Shown here: positions 60,881 through 64,000 of the stretch, one piece after another
How the letters are laid out: each line of letters starts with the position of its first letter
Numbering within the stretch: the first letter of the stretch is position 1
DNA from: Populus alba
Lineage: Eukaryota > Streptophyta > Magnoliopsida > Malpighiales > Salicaceae
Reading direction: 5' to 3'
Length of the DNA stretch: 64,000 nt
NCBI RefSeq assembly: GCF_005239225.2
Contig: NC_133297.1
Coordinates: 13,442,147 to 13,506,146 of the forward strand
Translations under genes and position numbers: made by a program
The notes under the pieces: generated by a model
What the model saw: the letters and a program-made list of their open reading frames with translations, nothing else
Told to the model about the DNA's origin: nothing
Databases searched by the model: none

Positions 60881-63800
60881 TTATTATCCATTTGATATGC
60901 GTTGTAAAATTCCTAAGATTCAAGATTAATTTGATTGTAACATTTGCGTTCATGTACTCGATTGAAATAATTGTAAATCAAGAATTAAAGGTATGATAAG
61001 GTTTAGAATAAATTTTTGAACGAAACTCATGTATTCTGATGTTTAGGGTGGCTATACAATAATCTTACAATTACTACTTACTTTGATTAAGATTTTAATT
61101 TCTCCTTATCTAACTAAAGTTTGTCTTTATCTGACAAAGAATAAAACTAATCAACTAACTAGCTACTAGCAATAATAAAATTTTAATAAATATTGATATA
61201 GTATTGCAAATCTCTAATAATATTAGAACTCCTCTAAGCTCTAAATTTCTATAAACTTAAATCCTGGTTGATATTGAATTCTAATACTTTATTTCAATAT
61301 CAATTGTAATCATTCTTCCACCCTTTTGTTTCTTTTCAGGACACCCTACATGTTGACATAATAACATTTATGAGAATATTCTTTGTTTTTTTTTTAAGAA
61401 AATAACAATTTTAAATTTATAATATACTAAAAAACACATCCAACTAAAAAAAAAGATGTTATTTAAACTTTATTATTTAAAAAAAACAAATGATTTTTTT
61501 TAATATAAACATAGAATGTTCAAGCTATGAGAAACTCTTTGACAATATTATTAAGTAAGGGTAGCAAAAAGTACCCGTGGGTTGGATTTTTTTATATTCA
61601 TTCTCTATCCATTATTTATTAGGTAAAAAATTTATATATCCATAAGCTATTCATCAAGTTTTGGCAAGCCATTCTTCTCCTTTATTTTTTCTTTATATAT
61701 CCTCCTTTCAGATTCAATTCATGATTTCTTCTAATCTTCTAAAAAAGGTTTAATTTTTTTTCTCTAATCTTCAATTGTATTCCTTTTATTTATAATATTT
61801 TGAAAAACAAAAGGATAAATAAAAATTTGCAAAATTAAACACTAATTCAATGATGATATTTTTTTAACTCTGTGTAAACTACATATTAATTTAACCAAAA
61901 CAAACCATCAAGTTTAATTTTTTTAAAAATCAATGTTAAAATGATTAAATTAAAAAAAAATACATGAATTAAAAATAATAATATTATTCAAATTCATAGC
62001 CGCGATGAATCTCTCTTAATGTTTTGTTAATTTTTGAAGGAGCTAACTAAGGTCAATCGATTTCCATTTTCTATTTTAATGAATTAGAATTTTATAGTAC
62101 TATTGTACGGAGCTCACTAAGGTCAATGGATCTAGGTACATTGTAGATGAAACAGTGTTTTACTTGAGCCTTTTCGGTGTTTTGTTAATGTTAATTTCTC
62201 AAGGAGTTTTAATTTATAATATTATTTATGTCGGTATGAGTCATGTTTTACCCATTACCCATGAATGAGTACCCTCACCCGCTTGACCTTTTCTCAACTC
62301 ACCTATCAGTCCATTCAAATGTTTGACTAATTTTGATAACTTTTACAATTTGACATCCAAAAACTTAATTGAAAAACTTTTTTTAATGATAGACTAAATT
62401 GTAATTAAAAGTTTATAAGGACCAAAGACTTTCCTTATAGGGATTAATTTGTAATATAAAAATAAAATGAAAGCATTAAAACAAAATTTTGAAAATTCTT
62501 AGAAGCTAACTGAAAATATCAGTGTGCTGTTTAAATTTTATATTGATTTTATCTTTAGTCGACATTAAAAAATCAAAACAGAGAAGCTATTGATTTTCTG
62601 GGGTTGAAATATCTGGACCCATTTGAAGTCTGCTATTAGTAATACACCCCATTTGCTCTTTAAATTAGTTTTTCTTTTAAAAAATATATTAAAATAATTT
62701 TTTCAGATTTTTTTAACACAGAACATTATTTTTTTAATAAAAAAAAATTCAAAAACAACAGATTTAAACGAACACCCTTGACTCTAGCGTGTCCCAGCCC
62801 TCCTTCAACATGGCCGGAAAAAAAACAAGTTATTTTGGGCCGTAAACATCACTTTCACACACCTCCAAAACAAAATGCTATCAGCACAACAAAAGAAGCA
62901 TGCGAGGGGAGCGGAACTTTCATGTCTTGTAATAGAGCATGCGGCATGGAGACGATGTCGACCATATAACGACAATAGAGTTTCAAAATGGGGAAGATCC
63001 ATGTCTGAAGAACAAAGCAAAACTATAGGAACTTGCATTCCGTTTTTCTCAGTTAATTAATAATTAAGATTCACTTTCTCTTCTTACCCTCTCCTCTTAA
63101 ATCCAGGTACAGACATGGCGATTTAAGCTGAGTTGGACGGGATTTCCTTACGTTAAGCAAAAACATTATTTGCGTATTGTCTTTTTCATATAAAAATTAT
63201 CTCGTAAGAAGGGATAAGAATGTTTGATATAACATTTCTCTTAAAAGTTGGACACCAATTGTATTAAAATAAAACCACCTGTCTTTAGACAAATCGGAAT
63301 TATAATTTTGAGAGCTTCAACCGATAAAATTTTAGATTTGTTTTTTAAAATTAATAAAAATAATTTTAGAGTATATAAAATTAGTCGGAATACATGAGAT
63401 TAATCGAGATATATATAAATTGGTTTGAATATTTATATTAATAAAAAAATAGCATAGCATGGGAGAATACAAACCTTAATGAAAGTGAAAAAAAGGGAGA
63501 GTATAATTTGTGCTTTTTTTATTTTAATAGGGAGGAAAAGATTAAGCTGTCTGCGCTATTGCCAAAAAAAATTTGGTTTACACTGTAGATATCTTTTCAA
63601 CTCGTCTATAGCATATAAAAATGATATATATCCCGTCAAAAAAAAAAAAACGAAGATCACGCTCGCTTGTTATGTACATAAAACAAAACAACCGAAAGAC
63701 TTTTATTCGTGGGAAGTGCTATCCAACACCAGTACTTCATGAATGATCAAGCATGAATGTTGCGACATATTTAGTATGATGCAATATACTATAATGGTAT

Positions 63801-64000
63801 GAGTAATGCCCTGCCAGAATTTTTAAATTCACCAATTAAATTTTCTATTAGTATTTATTCTCATAGCCTATCAGCACAAATTTTACTAACGAGCTTACAA
63901 ATAAAAATAATCCATAAAAAAAATTCTCGTCGATGATTTGTGGTCTGTTAGTAAGTCTGTTAGTTATAATTTTACTAATGGACAAAACGTGAAAAAAAAA
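60881..64000. other. AT-rich intergenic DNA to the window end
   Basis: 3' region of the RING gene, then AT-rich DNA. 62.65-62.78 kb resembles a diverged MITE core. 62.78-63.06 kb is less AT-rich and open in several short frames, none with a recognisable family. No tRNA, repeat array or gene is supported. Confidence 0.4.

Noticed and set aside
62778..63060. Overlapping 61-77-codon frames on both strands
   Set aside because: No homology, no codon pattern favouring one frame, and no splice or promoter context.

Overview
This is nuclear DNA of a dicot plant, most likely a poplar or a close relative (Salicaceae). The reasons are intron-rich genes with plant-only families (A1 cyclin, SWI3C, PPR, BIG BROTHER-type RING, GH35 with a lectin tail), very AT-rich intergenic DNA, TATA boxes at plant-like spacing, and a short inverted-repeat element with GTTTGGGAGTGTGGTT-like ends that recurs through the window. 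The genus is an inference; kingdom and the dicot character are well supported.

Layout. 1-277 is the 3' end of a DPP6/TolB-like propeller gene, convergent with an 11-exon A1-type cyclin on the minus strand (886-4562, 499 aa). 4.6-8.4 kb is intergenic with a MITE and a truncated RING fragment. 8.4-11.4 kb is a decayed clamp-loader gene (RFC2/RFC4 class) lacking its ATPase P-loop exon. After a foldback MITE come a small DUF688-type gene (13222-13866) and an intronless PPR gene (15149-16495). 16.5-20.5 kb is repeat-rich. 20.6-29.8 kb holds two complete tandem NRAMP metal transporter genes with exon lengths identical in 12 of 13 exons and a GC-AG intron at the same place. 30.9-36.8 kb on the minus strand is SWI3C, a chromatin-remodelling core subunit (9 exons, 796 aa). 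36.8-43.5 kb is a mobile-element-rich gap. 43.6-50.6 kb on the minus strand is a 19-exon GH35 beta-galactosidase whose exon 7, carrying the catalytic nucleophile, has lost both splice sites and 2 bp, with TRIM retroelement debris directly beside it. 52.6-55.2 kb is the 20S proteasome beta-3 subunit (7 exons, 204 aa). A hAT-type element with 8-bp target duplications sits at 56.05-56.92 kb, and an intronless RING-H2 gene at 60.2-60.9 kb. The rest to 64 kb is AT-rich with no gene I can support.

The genes are not functionally linked, as is normal for a plant chromosome. The most informative signals are how genes decay here (RFC and beta-galactosidase copies), the tandem metal transporters, and several uncatalogued-looking non-autonomous DNA elements, one of which appears to carry a captured fragment of a BSD-domain gene. 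I did not find a wholly new biological system.

Exon boundaries were placed by hand from reading frame, GT/GC-AG sites and family conservation; no alignment or transcript data were available.
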